NCBI GenBank assembly: GCA_002315975.1
Contig: DCIK01000020.1
Span: forward strand, 1 to 64,000
From: Clostridiales bacterium UBA1728
GTDB taxonomy: Bacteria > Bacillota > Clostridia > Oscillospirales > Oscillospiraceae
Direction of reading: 5' to 3'
Length of the DNA: 64,000 bases
Positions 1-7,572 of the stretch are shown in pieces; the stretch's first letter is position 1; each line of letters begins with the position of its first letter. A model generated the notes under the pieces. It did no database searches, was not told the DNA's origin, and saw only the letters and a program-made list of their open reading frames with translations. A program made the translations under genes and the position numbers.

Positions 1-21
1 CGTGGGGTTTTCGCATTACAA

Positions 22-54
22 AAAAACGACCGCTCGGATGTGAGCGGTCGTTTT
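22..54 (-). terminator. Intrinsic terminator of the AGCS symporter gene
   Basis: A GACCGCTC/GAGCGGTC stem-loop with A and T tracts on both sides starts 15 bases after the stop codon of the minus-strand symporter gene. The symmetrical tracts mean it could stop transcription from either direction. Confidence 0.8.
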
Positions 55-69
55 AGCGTCTGTAATGCC

Positions 70-1464
70 TCAGTGCTCCTTAGCCTGCTTGGAGACGATG
101 CCGCCGAGGGCAATCAGCGCGATCACGTTGGGGATGACCATGATGTTGTTGAAGAAGTCGGTGAGCTCCCAGACCAGATCGTTGGAGGCAACGCTGCCCA
201 GGAAGATGAAGCAGAGGGCAATGCAGGTATAAACGGTGGTGCAGAGCCTGGGATTCTTTTTGCCGAAGAGGTACTCGGCGTTGATCTTGCCGAAGAGGTT
301 CCAGCTCAGAACCGTGGAGAAGGCGAAGAAGAACAGGCAGATGGCCACGAACACAGCGCCGAAGCGCTCGCCGAATACGGAGCCGAAGGCGGTCTGAGCC
401 AGATTGTTCTTATAGAGGGTTTCGGTGATGGCACCGGTATAGCCGTTGGCGAGAGCGCCGCCCTCGGTGTAGAGGGTGGAGATGATGACCAGAGCGTTCA
501 GCGTCAGCACCACGAATGTATCGATGAACACGCCGATCATAGCCACAACACCCTGCTCGTGGGGGTCCTTCACATTGGCCTGAGCGTGGGCGTGGGGGGT
601 GGAGCCCATACCGGCCTCATTGGAGAAGAGGCCGCGCTTGGCACCCTGAGAGACGGCAATCTTGATGGCTGCGCCGAAGGAGCCGCCGATGATGGCCTGA
701 GGGGTAAAGGCATACTTGAAGATCAGACCGAAGGTGGCGGGAATGGTACGGAAGCGGATGCCCAGCACCACAAGACCGCCCACAAGGAAGATGGCGGCCA
801 TGATGGGCACGATCTTCTCGGTGACGGAGGCCAGACGCTGGATGCCGCTCAGGAAGATGGCGGCGCAGATGACTACAAGGGCAATGCCCACGACCCATGC
901 GGGAATGCCGAAGGCGGTCTGGAACACGGAGCCGATGGAGTTGGACTGCACCATGCTGCCCATGAAGCCCAGCGCCAGCGTGGCGGCCAGAGCAAAGAAG
1001 GCAGCTAAAAACCTGCCGAAGCCGCCCTTGAAGGCGGTGGTGATGTAGTACACGGGGCCGCCCTTGATGGCGCCGCTCTTGTCGGTGATGCGGGTCTTGA
1101 GAGCCAGCGTAGCCTCGGCGTAAATGGTGGCCATGCCGAAGAAGGCGATGACCCACATCCAGAAGATGGCGCCGGGGCCGCCGGTGAGGATGGCGCCGGA
1201 AGCGCCCACGATGTTGCCGGTGCCCACCTGAGCGGCAATGGCCGTGGCCAGCGCCTGGAAGGAGCTCATGCCGGACTCCTGCTTTTCGCCGTTGAGCTTC
1301 AGGCTGCTGAAGGCGCGGTTCCAGCCCTCCTTAAAGCAGCGAATCTGGACAAATTTGGTGGTGATGGTAAAGTAGAGACCGCAGCCCACCAGAAGGAAAA
1401 TGAGGATGTAATCGGAGAGAGTGGCGTTCAGATTCTGAACCAGAGAGAGTAGCTTGGCCTGCAT
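70..1464 (-). CDS. Sodium:alanine/glycine symporter, AGCS family
   Basis: This 464-residue membrane protein belongs to the alanine or glycine:cation symporter family, which imports small neutral amino acids with sodium. Family hallmarks visible are the early GTGNIVGASGAI segment, many hydrophobic helices and the SNEAGMGSTPHAHA stretch. An upstream in-frame extension to 1713 is rejected: it would read through a riboswitch and terminator. The chosen ATG at 1464 has a GGAGG ribosome binding site at 1474-1478. The gene is monocistronic, lies downstream of a glycine riboswitch, and ends at an intrinsic terminator. The riboswitch makes glycine the most probable substrate or signal; that step is inference. 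Confidence 0.93.
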   Translation of the reverse strand: MQAKLLSLVQNLNATLSDYILIFLLVGCGLYFTITTKFVQIRCFKEGWNRAFSSLKLNGEKQESGMSSFQALATAIAAQVGTGNIVGASGAILTGGPGAIFWMWVIAFFGMATIYAEATLALKTRITDKSGAIKGGPVYYITTAFKGGFGRFLAAFFALAATLALGFMGSMVQSNSIGSVFQTAFGIPAWVVGIALVVICAAIFLSGIQRLASVTEKIVPIMAAIFLVGGLVVLGIRFRTIPATFGLIFKYAFTPQAIIGGSFGAAIKIAVSQGAKRGLFSNEAGMGSTPHAHAQANVKDPHEQGVVAMIGVFIDTFVVLTLNALVIISTLYTEGGALANGYTGAITETLYKNNLAQTAFGSVFGERFGAVFVAICLFFFAFSTVLSWNLFGKINAEYLFGKKNPRLCTTVYTCIALCFIFLGSVASNDLVWELTDFFNNIMVIPNVIALIALGGIVSKQAKEH

Positions 1465-1482
1465 GGTATTTTTCCTCCACAT

Positions 1483-1511
1483 AAAAAAATATGCCGCCCA
1501 CATAGGCGGCA
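1483..1511 (-). terminator. Riboswitch expression platform: terminator hairpin
   Basis: On the minus strand a GCCGCC/GGCGGC stem is followed by seven T residues, lying between the glycine aptamer and the symporter ribosome binding site. It is the expected attenuator through which the aptamer would set read-through into the symporter gene. Confidence 0.7.
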
Positions 1512-1547
1512 GCTCCAAAGAAAAGGAAACATGGGGGAAAAGTACCC

Positions 1548-1640
1548 CTGCTCTGTCCTTTTGCCTGAGAGATTCACGCGGAAACGCGCTTGCACCTTCG
1601 GCACCCAACTGAATGGGATTCTCCAGAGTGTTCTCAGACA
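1548..1640 (-). ncRNA. Glycine riboswitch (gcvT element), apparently single aptamer
   Basis: The minus strand carries the conserved blocks GGTGCCGAAGGTGCAA and CTCAGGCAAAAGGACAGAG that define the gcvT glycine aptamer, separated by a short GCGC hairpin. Only one full aptamer is seen; the flanking bases may contain the partial ghost aptamer typical of singlet forms. It lies in the symporter leader between promoter and terminator. Glycine aptamers in front of AGCS transporters usually act as off-switches, but the direction here is inference. Confidence 0.9.
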
Positions 1641-1684
1641 TCGGTCTTGCCCTGCAATTCCGACGCCGTCTATGAACATGAGGT

Positions 1685-1713
1685 ACTGTACCACAGTAAA
1701 TTGCTGCTGTCAA
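1685..1713 (-). promoter_or_regulatory. Sigma-A promoter of the riboswitch-symporter transcript
   Basis: On the minus strand TTGACA (1708-1713) and TACAGT (1685-1690) are separated by 17 bases. The predicted transcript begins just upstream of the glycine aptamer. Confidence 0.75.
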
Positions 1714-1780
1714 GCGGCAGTTTTATTTTTCGGTAAAATTCATAATAAAAAACAGAAAGCCAGAATATCCTTGTCTGTTT

Positions 1781-2659
1781 TCACATTTCCCGCAGCAGGG
1801 AGATCACGCACTGCATCTCAGGGGAGACCCATTTGTTTTTATTGTACAGCAGCTGCCGCCATACGCTCAGCCGGATGTCCGGCACATCCAGCACCGTCAG
1901 CGTCCCCTGCCGTATGTCCTCCTCCACTACGAAATCCGGCAGACAGCTTACGCCCACCCCCTGCCGCAGCAGCTCGCAGATGAGATGGGTGTCGCCGGCC
2001 TCCATGATGGGCTCGCTCTCGCTGCCGTGAACGGAGAGCGCCTCGTCCAGCAGGGCGCGGTAGCTCATGTCCTTCTCCGTGAGCAGCAGATCGGTTTCCA
2101 GCAGCTCGGCGGCGGTGATGCGCCGCCTTTGAGCCAGAGGGTGATCAAAGCGGGCCACAAAGTGCATATTGACCGCTGCCTCCAGCGCCACGGTGTAGCG
2201 GCTGTCGCTGGTTTTCCTGTCCAGCGTATAGACCAGATCCACCTCGTTGCGCTGGAGCCGCAGGAAGGTATCCACCGTGGAGCCGGTGATCAGCTGCAGG
2301 TGAATGAGGGGATAGCGCTCGTGGAAGCGGGCGAATTTCTCCCGCATCTGCCAGCCGGCCAGCGACTCCGCGATCCCCAGCCGCACCAGCCCCTCGGGCG
2401 TGTCCCGCTCCCCGCCGATGTGAATCGCCTCGGCACTGAGCCGGAGTATATCGTGGGCGATGGGCAGCAGCCGCCTCCCCTCGTTGGTCAGCGTTACGGT
2501 GCGGTTGTTGCGCTCGAAGAGGGGTACGCCCAGCTCCTCCTCCAGCTGCCGGATCTGAAAGGAGATGGTGGACTGGGTAAAGCCCAGCGTCTCGGCAGCC
2601 CGGGTAAAGCTGCGCAGCTCCGCCACCATGCGGAAGCTCTCTAAGTTCTTGATTTCCAT
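1781..2659 (-). CDS. LysR-family transcriptional regulator
   Basis: The 292-residue protein has the LysR layout: an N-terminal winged helix-turn-helix (about residues 1-60, with RAAETLGFTQSTISFQIRQL) and a C-terminal periplasmic-binding-like effector domain (about 90-290). It is divergent from a sodium:neurotransmitter-type symporter gene 130 bases away, and a perfect LysR-type operator lies between the two starts. That arrangement suggests autoregulation and control of the transporter by its substrate. The effector is not readable from sequence. The start has GGAG a few bases upstream. Confidence 0.92.
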   Translation of the reverse strand: MEIKNLESFRMVAELRSFTRAAETLGFTQSTISFQIRQLEEELGVPLFERNNRTVTLTNEGRRLLPIAHDILRLSAEAIHIGGERDTPEGLVRLGIAESLAGWQMREKFARFHERYPLIHLQLITGSTVDTFLRLQRNEVDLVYTLDRKTSDSRYTVALEAAVNMHFVARFDHPLAQRRRITAAELLETDLLLTEKDMSYRALLDEALSVHGSESEPIMEAGDTHLICELLRQGVGVSCLPDFVVEEDIRQGTLTVLDVPDIRLSVWRQLLYNKNKWVSPEMQCVISLLREM

Positions 2660-2672
2660 GACTGCTCCAACT

Positions 2673-2687
2673 ATCGAAAAATTCGAT
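2673..2687. promoter_or_regulatory. LysR-type operator (ATC-N9-GAT, T-N11-A)
   Basis: ATCGAAAAATTCGAT is a perfect 15-base dyad with the T-N11-A spacing recognised by LysR regulators. It lies 14 bases upstream of the regulator start in the divergent intergenic region. Confidence 0.75.
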
Positions 2688-2705
2688 GATATTCAGAAAA
2701 ACAAT

Positions 2706-2733
2706 TTGCTTTTCAAATGATGAAAAATATTAT
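2706..2733 (+). promoter_or_regulatory. Possible promoter of the NSS symporter gene
   Basis: TTGCTT and TATTAT are separated by 16 bases in an AT-rich stretch downstream of the LysR operator. Several overlapping AT-rich -10 candidates exist, so the exact position is uncertain. Confidence 0.4.
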
Positions 2734-2789
2734 ATATTATCATCCATGCCGATGCAAGTGCGGCATGGAAAGAAAAAGGAGAAAAAGAA

Positions 2790-4127
2790 ATGGAAAAGCG
2801 CGAACAACTGGGAAGCCGCCTCGGCTTCATTCTGCTCTCGGCCGGCTGCGCCATTGGCTGCGGCAATGTATGGAAGTTCCCCTGGATGTGCGGTCAGTAC
2901 GGCGGCGGCAGCTTCATTCTGGTTTATGTGATCTGCCTGCTGGTGCTGGGTCTGCCCGTTATGACCATGGAGTTTTCCGTGGGCCGTGCCGCCCAGAAGA
3001 GTCCGCTCTTTATGTATCAGCAGCTGGAGAAGAAGGGTCAGAAGTGGCACCTCCACGGCTACGCCTCCCTGCTTGGCAACCTTGCTCTGATGGCCTTCTA
3101 CACGGTGGTCACCGGCTGGATTATCTACTACTTTGTGCAGTTCCTCACGGGCAACACCGCCAATCTGGGCTTTGTCCCCATGATCACCGACGGCCCCCTG
3201 AATATGAAGTATCTGGCCGTTACGGTTGTGATCGGCTTCGGCATTCTCTGCTTTGATCTGCAGGGCGGTCTGGAGCGCATCACCAAGGTGATGATGGTCG
3301 GTCTGCTGGGTCTGATGATCGTTCTGGTGGTCAACTCTTTCACCCTCTCCGGCGCTTCTGAGGGTCTTAAGTTCTATCTGGTTCCCGACATCTCCAAGAT
3401 CAACGGCAAGGTCATTGTCGGCGCCATGAATCAGGCCTTCTTCACCCTGTCTCTGGGCATGGGCTCCATGGCCATTTTCGGCTCCTACATCGGCAAGGAT
3501 CGTTCCCTCATGGGCGAGAGTGTGAATATCATCTGCCTTGACACTCTCGTGGCTGTGCTGGCCGGTCTGATCATGTTCCCCGCCTGCTTCACCTACGGCG
3601 TGGAAGTCGATGCCGGTCCCTCCCTCCTCTTCAACACCATGGCCACCGTGTTCAACAACATGAACGGCGGCCGTATCTGGGGCACCCTGTTCTTCCTGTT
3701 CATGACCTTTGCTGCCATGTCCACCGTTCTGGCTGTGTGCGAGAATATTCTGGCTATGGTTCGTGAGATGACCGGCTGGAGCCGCCCCGTGGGCTCTGTG
3801 ATCTGCGCTGTGGTTGTCTTCGCTCTGGCCACCACCACCGCTCTGGGCTACAGCAGGTTCTCCGGCTTCGTTCCTTTCGCCGACGGCTCCGCCTGGCTGG
3901 ACTTCTGGGACTTTATCGTCTCCACCAACATCCTGCCTTTGGGCTCCATCTGCTATGCCCTCTTCTGCACCAGCAAGCTGGGCTGGGGCTGGGATAACTT
4001 CGTGGCCGAGGCCAACGCCGGTGAAGGCATGAAGGTTCAGAACTGGATGCGTCCTATCTGCGCCTATGTGGTGCCCATCGCCGTTGCCGTCATCTATATC
4101 TACGGGCTGATCAACTTCGGCTGGTAA
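2790..4127 (+). CDS. Neurotransmitter:sodium symporter (NSS/SNF family)
   Basis: A 445-residue transporter of the LeuT-like NSS family, which couples sodium to uptake of amino acids or amines. The N-terminal GFILLSAGCAIGCGNVWKFP matches the conserved unwound helix-1 sodium/substrate site, and the rest is a series of hydrophobic helices. The length fits bacterial 11-12 helix members. The ATG at 2790 follows an AAGGAG-type site. It is divergent from the LysR gene and followed by a terminator hairpin, so probably a single-gene unit regulated by that LysR protein. The substrate is not predictable with confidence. Confidence 0.92.
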   Translation: MEKREQLGSRLGFILLSAGCAIGCGNVWKFPWMCGQYGGGSFILVYVICLLVLGLPVMTMEFSVGRAAQKSPLFMYQQLEKKGQKWHLHGYASLLGNLALMAFYTVVTGWIIYYFVQFLTGNTANLGFVPMITDGPLNMKYLAVTVVIGFGILCFDLQGGLERITKVMMVGLLGLMIVLVVNSFTLSGASEGLKFYLVPDISKINGKVIVGAMNQAFFTLSLGMGSMAIFGSYIGKDRSLMGESVNIICLDTLVAVLAGLIMFPACFTYGVEVDAGPSLLFNTMATVFNNMNGGRIWGTLFFLFMTFAAMSTVLAVCENILAMVREMTGWSRPVGSVICAVVVFALATTTALGYSRFSGFVPFADGSAWLDFWDFIVSTNILPLGSICYALFCTSKLGWGWDNFVAEANAGEGMKVQNWMRPICAYVVPIAVAVIYIYGLINFGW

Positions 4128-4160
4128 TTCAATCCGTCTTCATTTTTCCCCTTAAAGAAT

Positions 4161-4205
4161 ATATTCCCACAACGGTTATGCCGCTGTGGGAATATGTGCT
4201 TTTTG
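4161..4205 (+). terminator. Intrinsic terminator after the NSS symporter
   Basis: The stem ATATTCCCACA/TGTGGGAATAT with an additional inner GCGG-type pairing is followed by a short T run. It separates the NSS gene from brnQ. Confidence 0.7.
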
Positions 4206-4247
4206 GGGCGAAATAAGAAATAAAAAACGAGAATAGAGGCTTTCGAA

Positions 4248-5609
4248 ATGAAAAAGAACTTAACTGTGAAGGAGACAATACTTCTCTCCAGTATGCTCTT
4301 CGGAATGTTTTTCGGCGCGGGCAATCTGATTTTCCCCGCTTCGCTGGGTATTGCCGCCGGAAGAAATCTGATCGTAGCCTATCTGGGTATGTTTATCACG
4401 GCGGTGGGTCTGCCTCTGCTGGCGGTGGCGGCGCTGGGTCTCAGCCGCTGCAGCGGTGTGCTGACCCTCGCCTCCAAGGTAAGCCGGGGCTACGGCGTGT
4501 TCTTTTCCACGCTGCTCTATCTGACCATCGGCCCCCTCTTCGCCATTCCCCGCTGCGCCAGCACCAGCTTCAGCGTGGGTGCCGGCAAGCTCATCGGCGA
4601 TGCCAATGAGCAGGTGGCGCTGGCGATCTTCTCCGCGGTGTTCTTTGCGGCGGTGCTGCTCTTTTCCCTGAAGCCCAGCAAGATCATGACCTGGATCGGC
4701 AAGCTGCTCAACCCCGTGTTTCTGGCGTTTCTGGGCACGCTGGTGGTGGCGGCGCTGCTCCGACCCATCGATGCCCTCTCCTCCGTGACCCCCTCTGCGG
4801 CCTACGGGAAGAGCGGCGGCGCCTTCTTCAGCGGCTTTCTGGAGGGCTATAATACCCTCAATGCTCTGGCAGGTCTGGCCTTCGGCATTGTGGTAGTGCG
4901 GGAGGTGCGCGCGCTGGGCGTGGAGAGCGCCGAGGATGTGGCGTCCGACACCGCCAAGGCCGGCGTGTTCTCCTGCCTGTTCATGGGCGTGATCTACTTT
5001 GCCATTACGCTGGTCTCTGCCCGCAGCAGCTCCGTCTGCGCCGATTGTGCCAACGGCGGCGCGGTGCTGGGTACCATCGCCGACTATTATTTCGGCAAGG
5101 CCGGCACCATGCTCATGACCGGCATCGTCACCGTGGCCTGTCTGAAGACCGCCGTGGGTCTGGTGGTCTCCTGCGCCGAGGCCTTTGCGGATATGTTCCC
5201 CAAGGGGCCCGGGTACAGCACATGGGCGATGCTCTTCTGCGTGGTGGCCTTCGGCATCGCCAATTTCGGTCTGAGCACCATCGTGGCCTACTGCGTGCCC
5301 GTGCTGATGTTCCTCTACCCCCTGTCCATAACGCTCATCCTGCTGGCGCTCTTCGCCAGACGCTTCAATGACAGCCGGACGGTCTACGCCTGGACCACGG
5401 CCTTTACCCTCATCGCCGCCGTCTTCGACTTTATCAGCACCCTCGCCGGCACCATGCAGGGCAGCGGCTTCACCAACACCGCGCTGCTGGATGGCATTAC
5501 CGCCATCGGCTCCAAGCTGCCCTTCTTCAGCATCGGCCTTGACTGGGTCTGCCCCGCCGTTGTGGGCTTTGGCATCGGGTTGCTGATTGACAGGAGGAAG
5601 AAGGCGTAA
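4248..5609 (+). CDS. brnQ: Branched-chain amino acid transport system II carrier protein
   Basis: This 453-residue protein matches the LIVCS/BrnQ family of cation-coupled leucine, isoleucine and valine carriers. The N-terminal block SSMLFGMFFGAGNLIFP and the following hydrophobic helices are diagnostic, and the length is typical. The ATG at 4248 has AGAGG eight bases upstream. It is the third amino acid carrier in 5.6 kb; a terminator hairpin precedes it, so it probably has its own promoter, although none is clear. A bidirectional terminator follows. Confidence 0.93.
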   Translation: MKKNLTVKETILLSSMLFGMFFGAGNLIFPASLGIAAGRNLIVAYLGMFITAVGLPLLAVAALGLSRCSGVLTLASKVSRGYGVFFSTLLYLTIGPLFAIPRCASTSFSVGAGKLIGDANEQVALAIFSAVFFAAVLLFSLKPSKIMTWIGKLLNPVFLAFLGTLVVAALLRPIDALSSVTPSAAYGKSGGAFFSGFLEGYNTLNALAGLAFGIVVVREVRALGVESAEDVASDTAKAGVFSCLFMGVIYFAITLVSARSSSVCADCANGGAVLGTIADYYFGKAGTMLMTGIVTVACLKTAVGLVVSCAEAFADMFPKGPGYSTWAMLFCVVAFGIANFGLSTIVAYCVPVLMFLYPLSITLILLALFARRFNDSRTVYAWTTAFTLIAAVFDFISTLAGTMQGSGFTNTALLDGITAIGSKLPFFSIGLDWVCPAVVGFGIGLLIDRRKKA

Positions 5610-5611
5610 GA

Positions 5612-5648
5612 AAGACAGGGGCTGCAATAAGAGTCCCTGTCTTCTTTT
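5612..5648. terminator. Bidirectional terminator between brnQ and the dehydrogenase gene
   Basis: AAGACAGGG/CCCTGTCTT pair across a 14-base loop with a T-rich tail on the plus strand. The convergent gene ends at 5648, so both genes can use it. Confidence 0.75.
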
Positions 5649-6589
5649 TATTTCACTTCATTCAGAATCGTTCCCCCCAGCCAGGCGTAGAGATTGTCAA
5701 AGACCATCTCTGCGCGCAGTTCCAGTGACTCGGCGCTGGCGAAGCCGATGTGAGGCGTGACGAGGGTGTTGGGCGTGTGAAAGAGAGGATGGTCGGCGAG
5801 GGGCGGCTCGGTCTCGAACACGTCCGCGGCGCAGCCGCCCAGCTTGCCGCTTCGGAGAGCTGCCACCACGGCCTCGGTATCCACCACGCCGCCCCGGGCG
5901 GTGTTAAGGAGGAGAGCGCCGTCCTTCATCAGGGCCAGCTGCTCGCGGCCTATGAGCTTTGCGGTCTCGGCGGTCAGCGGAACATGGAGAGAGACAATGT
6001 CGCTGCGCTGCAGCAACTCCTCCAAAGGAAGCTGCTCGTCCACGGCGGGGGAGTGAACCGCAGAGCGGTTGTAGGCCAGAACCCGGCAACCGAAGGCCTT
6101 GCAGAGCTCGGCCACCCGCTTTCCGATGGCACCGCAGCCCACGATACCCACGGTCTTGCCCCGGAGGAGCCTGCCCACCAGACCGTCCTTGCTGCCGCCC
6201 TGACGGCAGCGCTGCTCCACGGCGTTGACCTTGCGCAGCAGCGAGATCATGTATTCGATGCACAGCTCGGCCACGGCCTCAGTGGCGTAGCCGGAAGCGT
6301 TGCTGACCCGGATGCCTCTGGCGCGGAAATAGTCCATGGGCACGTGATCCACGCCGGTAAAGGCGATGTCCACATACTTCAGCCGCTCACAGCCCTCGAA
6401 GCACGCGGCGTTCAGGGGCATATTGGCCAGCATGACGGCATCGGCGTCCCGGCAGCGCTCTGCCACCGCGGCGGGCTCGGTGCAGCGCTCGTACACGCTG
6501 AGCGTATGGCCCAGGGAGGCGAGCTTCTCACTGTGGGCAGAGAGCAGAGCAGAGGAAACGCCGAGAGATTCAAGAAGAACGATATGCAT
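5648..6589 (-). CDS. D-isomer-specific 2-hydroxyacid dehydrogenase
   Basis: A 313-residue NAD-dependent dehydrogenase of the D-2-hydroxyacid family. The Rossmann motif GIVGCGAIGKRVAEL is near residue 145, the conserved arginine lies in LNTARGGVVDTEA and the catalytic histidine in VTPHIGFAS. The substrate could be glycerate, lactate, a 2-ketoacid or similar; sequence alone does not decide it. The ATG at 6589 is preferred over an upstream in-frame ATG at 6670 because AGGAGG lies seven bases before it. It is monocistronic, with its own promoter, and convergent with brnQ. Confidence 0.9.
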   Translation of the reverse strand: MHIVLLESLGVSSALLSAHSEKLASLGHTLSVYERCTEPAAVAERCRDADAVMLANMPLNAACFEGCERLKYVDIAFTGVDHVPMDYFRARGIRVSNASGYATEAVAELCIEYMISLLRKVNAVEQRCRQGGSKDGLVGRLLRGKTVGIVGCGAIGKRVAELCKAFGCRVLAYNRSAVHSPAVDEQLPLEELLQRSDIVSLHVPLTAETAKLIGREQLALMKDGALLLNTARGGVVDTEAVVAALRSGKLGGCAADVFETEPPLADHPLFHTPNTLVTPHIGFASAESLELRAEMVFDNLYAWLGGTILNEVK

Positions 6590-6693
6590 GGAGAACCTCC
6601 TGATTATTGACAAAGTGAATGACGGATGGGGGAAATGTATTAAATGTGACCGGAGCTTGCTGTCCGGCAAATAATCGCCATACCGTCAAGTGC

Positions 6694-6722
6694 AGTATGA
6701 CACAGAATCGTTTATTTGTAAA
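6694..6722 (-). promoter_or_regulatory. Promoter of the 2-hydroxyacid dehydrogenase gene
   Basis: Minus-strand TTTACA and CATACT are separated by 17 bases, about 100 bases upstream of the start codon. Confidence 0.6.
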
Positions 6723-6728
6723 GCGAAG

Positions 6729-6778
6729 TATTCGGCATAGCCGAATGGGAAGCAAACTTAACGTTCCGCCATGGCGGA
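6729..6778. repeat. Two short palindromes
   Basis: ATTCGGC/GCCGAAT (6729-6745) and the perfect dyad TCCGCCATGGCGGA (6765-6778) lie between the tRNA terminator and the dehydrogenase promoter. No function is evident. Confidence 0.5.
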
Positions 6779-6792
6779 GCACTTAGTTCAGC

Positions 6793-6832
6793 AAAAAATC
6801 CACTTTTGTCAGCGAGACAAAAGTGGATTTTC
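6793..6832 (-). terminator. Terminator of tRNA-Gly
   Basis: On the minus strand a 16-pair stem AATCCACTTTTGTC/GACAAAAGTGGATT ends in a T run, immediately after the tRNA 3' end. Confidence 0.85.
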
Positions 6833-6835
6833 TGC

Positions 6836-6909
6836 TGGAGCGGGTGATGGGAATCGAACCCACGTACCCAGCTTGGAAGGCTGGTATTCTACCATTGAAT
6901 TACACCCGC
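6836..6909 (-). tRNA. tRNA-Gly (anticodon TCC)
   Basis: The minus strand folds as a complete tRNA: acceptor GCGGGTG pairs with CACCCGC, the anticodon arm CCAGC-CTTCCAA-GCTGG gives anticodon TCC, and the T loop is GTTCGATTC. CCA is encoded. The transcript has its own promoter and terminator. Confidence 0.96.
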
Positions 6910-6920
6910 GTACTCCGGAT

Positions 6921-6949
6921 AGTTTAGCACCGGAGAGGTTTTCTGTCAA
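6921..6949 (-). promoter_or_regulatory. Promoter of tRNA-Gly
   Basis: Minus-strand TTGACA (6944-6949) and TAAACT (6921-6926) with a 17-base spacer place the start point a few bases before the mature tRNA 5' end. The -35 lies next to the stop codon of the small upstream gene. Confidence 0.75.
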
Positions 6950-6952
6950 GGG

Positions 6953-7186
6953 TTAATAGCCCATTTTTTCGGCGATGGTATCCATGATCTGCTTAAGGGA
7001 GAGGAAGGACTCCTTGCTCATGATTACATGAGCCTCCTCATCGATGACCCGGGCGGACACATCGGTAAGACCGCTGCCGTTCACGCTGAAGCGGTGGTCG
7101 GTATAGATGTGGGAGAAGGTCAGAGATACCTCGCCGGTGGTGCCGTTGCAGTCGATGGTGGTGTTGTTGCAGTACAGGGGCTTCAT
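6953..7186 (-). CDS. Small conserved-looking hypothetical protein, 77 aa
   Basis: This 77-residue protein is unassigned. It has a strong AAGGAGG site just before the ATG at 7186 and codon use like its neighbours, so it is probably real. The C-terminal half (EEAHVIMSKESFLSLKQIM) loosely recalls small DUF3467-type proteins; this is a weak resemblance only. It has no signal peptide, membrane segment or cysteine pair. Its promoter would fall in the repeat-rich gap upstream, where no clear one is seen. Confidence 0.65.
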   Translation of the reverse strand: MKPLYCNNTTIDCNGTTGEVSLTFSHIYTDHRFSVNGSGLTDVSARVIDEEAHVIMSKESFLSLKQIMDTIAEKMGY

Positions 7187-7210
7187 GGCGTTCCTCCTTA
7201 TGTTTTGTTT

Positions 7211-7238
7211 GCCTCGCAGAGTTTGCGATCAGCGCGAG
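7211..7238. repeat. Family A element, truncated copy (A7)
   Basis: The family A tail (GCCTCGCAGAG) is joined directly to the terminal part of the family A core (GCGATCAGCGCGAG). The intervening hairpins are missing, so this looks like an internally deleted copy. Confidence 0.55.
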
Positions 7239-7253
7239 CATCCTGTCATAAGC

Positions 7254-7551
7254 CTGTCATTGCTGTGAAAGTGGTGCTAGAACCTTTCTTGGCTCCCTCT
7301 GATGAGGGAGCTGCCTCAGTTCGCAAACTGGGGCTGAGGGAGAGAGAATCTTTTGAGCTGCAGCGTAAACGGTCTCTCCCTCAGTCTCGCTCCGCTCGCC
7401 AGCTCCCTCGCAGAGGGAGCCATAGAGCTTTCGTTCATCGTGATGAATCACTTCATCCTGATTGCAAGAGCGAAGCGATGTGGCAATCCGTTTTTTCTGC
7501 GGCTCGTCCGGGAGGCCGAGCCCTACAGGGGGCTGGTTCGCAATGACCGGG
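7254..7551. repeat. Direct repeat unit U1 (family C plus family D palindromes)
   Basis: The ~300-bp unit begins CTGTCATTGCTGTGAAAGT. It carries a 133-bp family C element bounded by TGGCTCCCTC and GAGGGAGCCA (7290-7422), then family D arms around a hairpin with GGCTCG/CGAGCC. A closely similar unit in the same orientation is at 9134-9445. Nothing coding is seen here, apart from the A7 remnant just upstream. Confidence 0.8.
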
Positions 7552-7572
7552 ACTTTTACAGTTCGTAGTTTT

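Noticed and set aside
1428..1713. N-terminal extension of the AGCS symporter to 1713
   Set aside because: The extension would translate the glycine riboswitch and terminator; the ATG at 1464 has a GGAGG site.
4128..4247. T-box or other amino acid leader before brnQ
   Set aside because: Only a simple terminator hairpin is visible, without the T-box sequence or specifier stem.
4260..5627. 455-aa minus-strand open frame antisense to brnQ
   Set aside because: Gly/His/Glu-rich shadow frame; brnQ on the plus strand has full family motifs.
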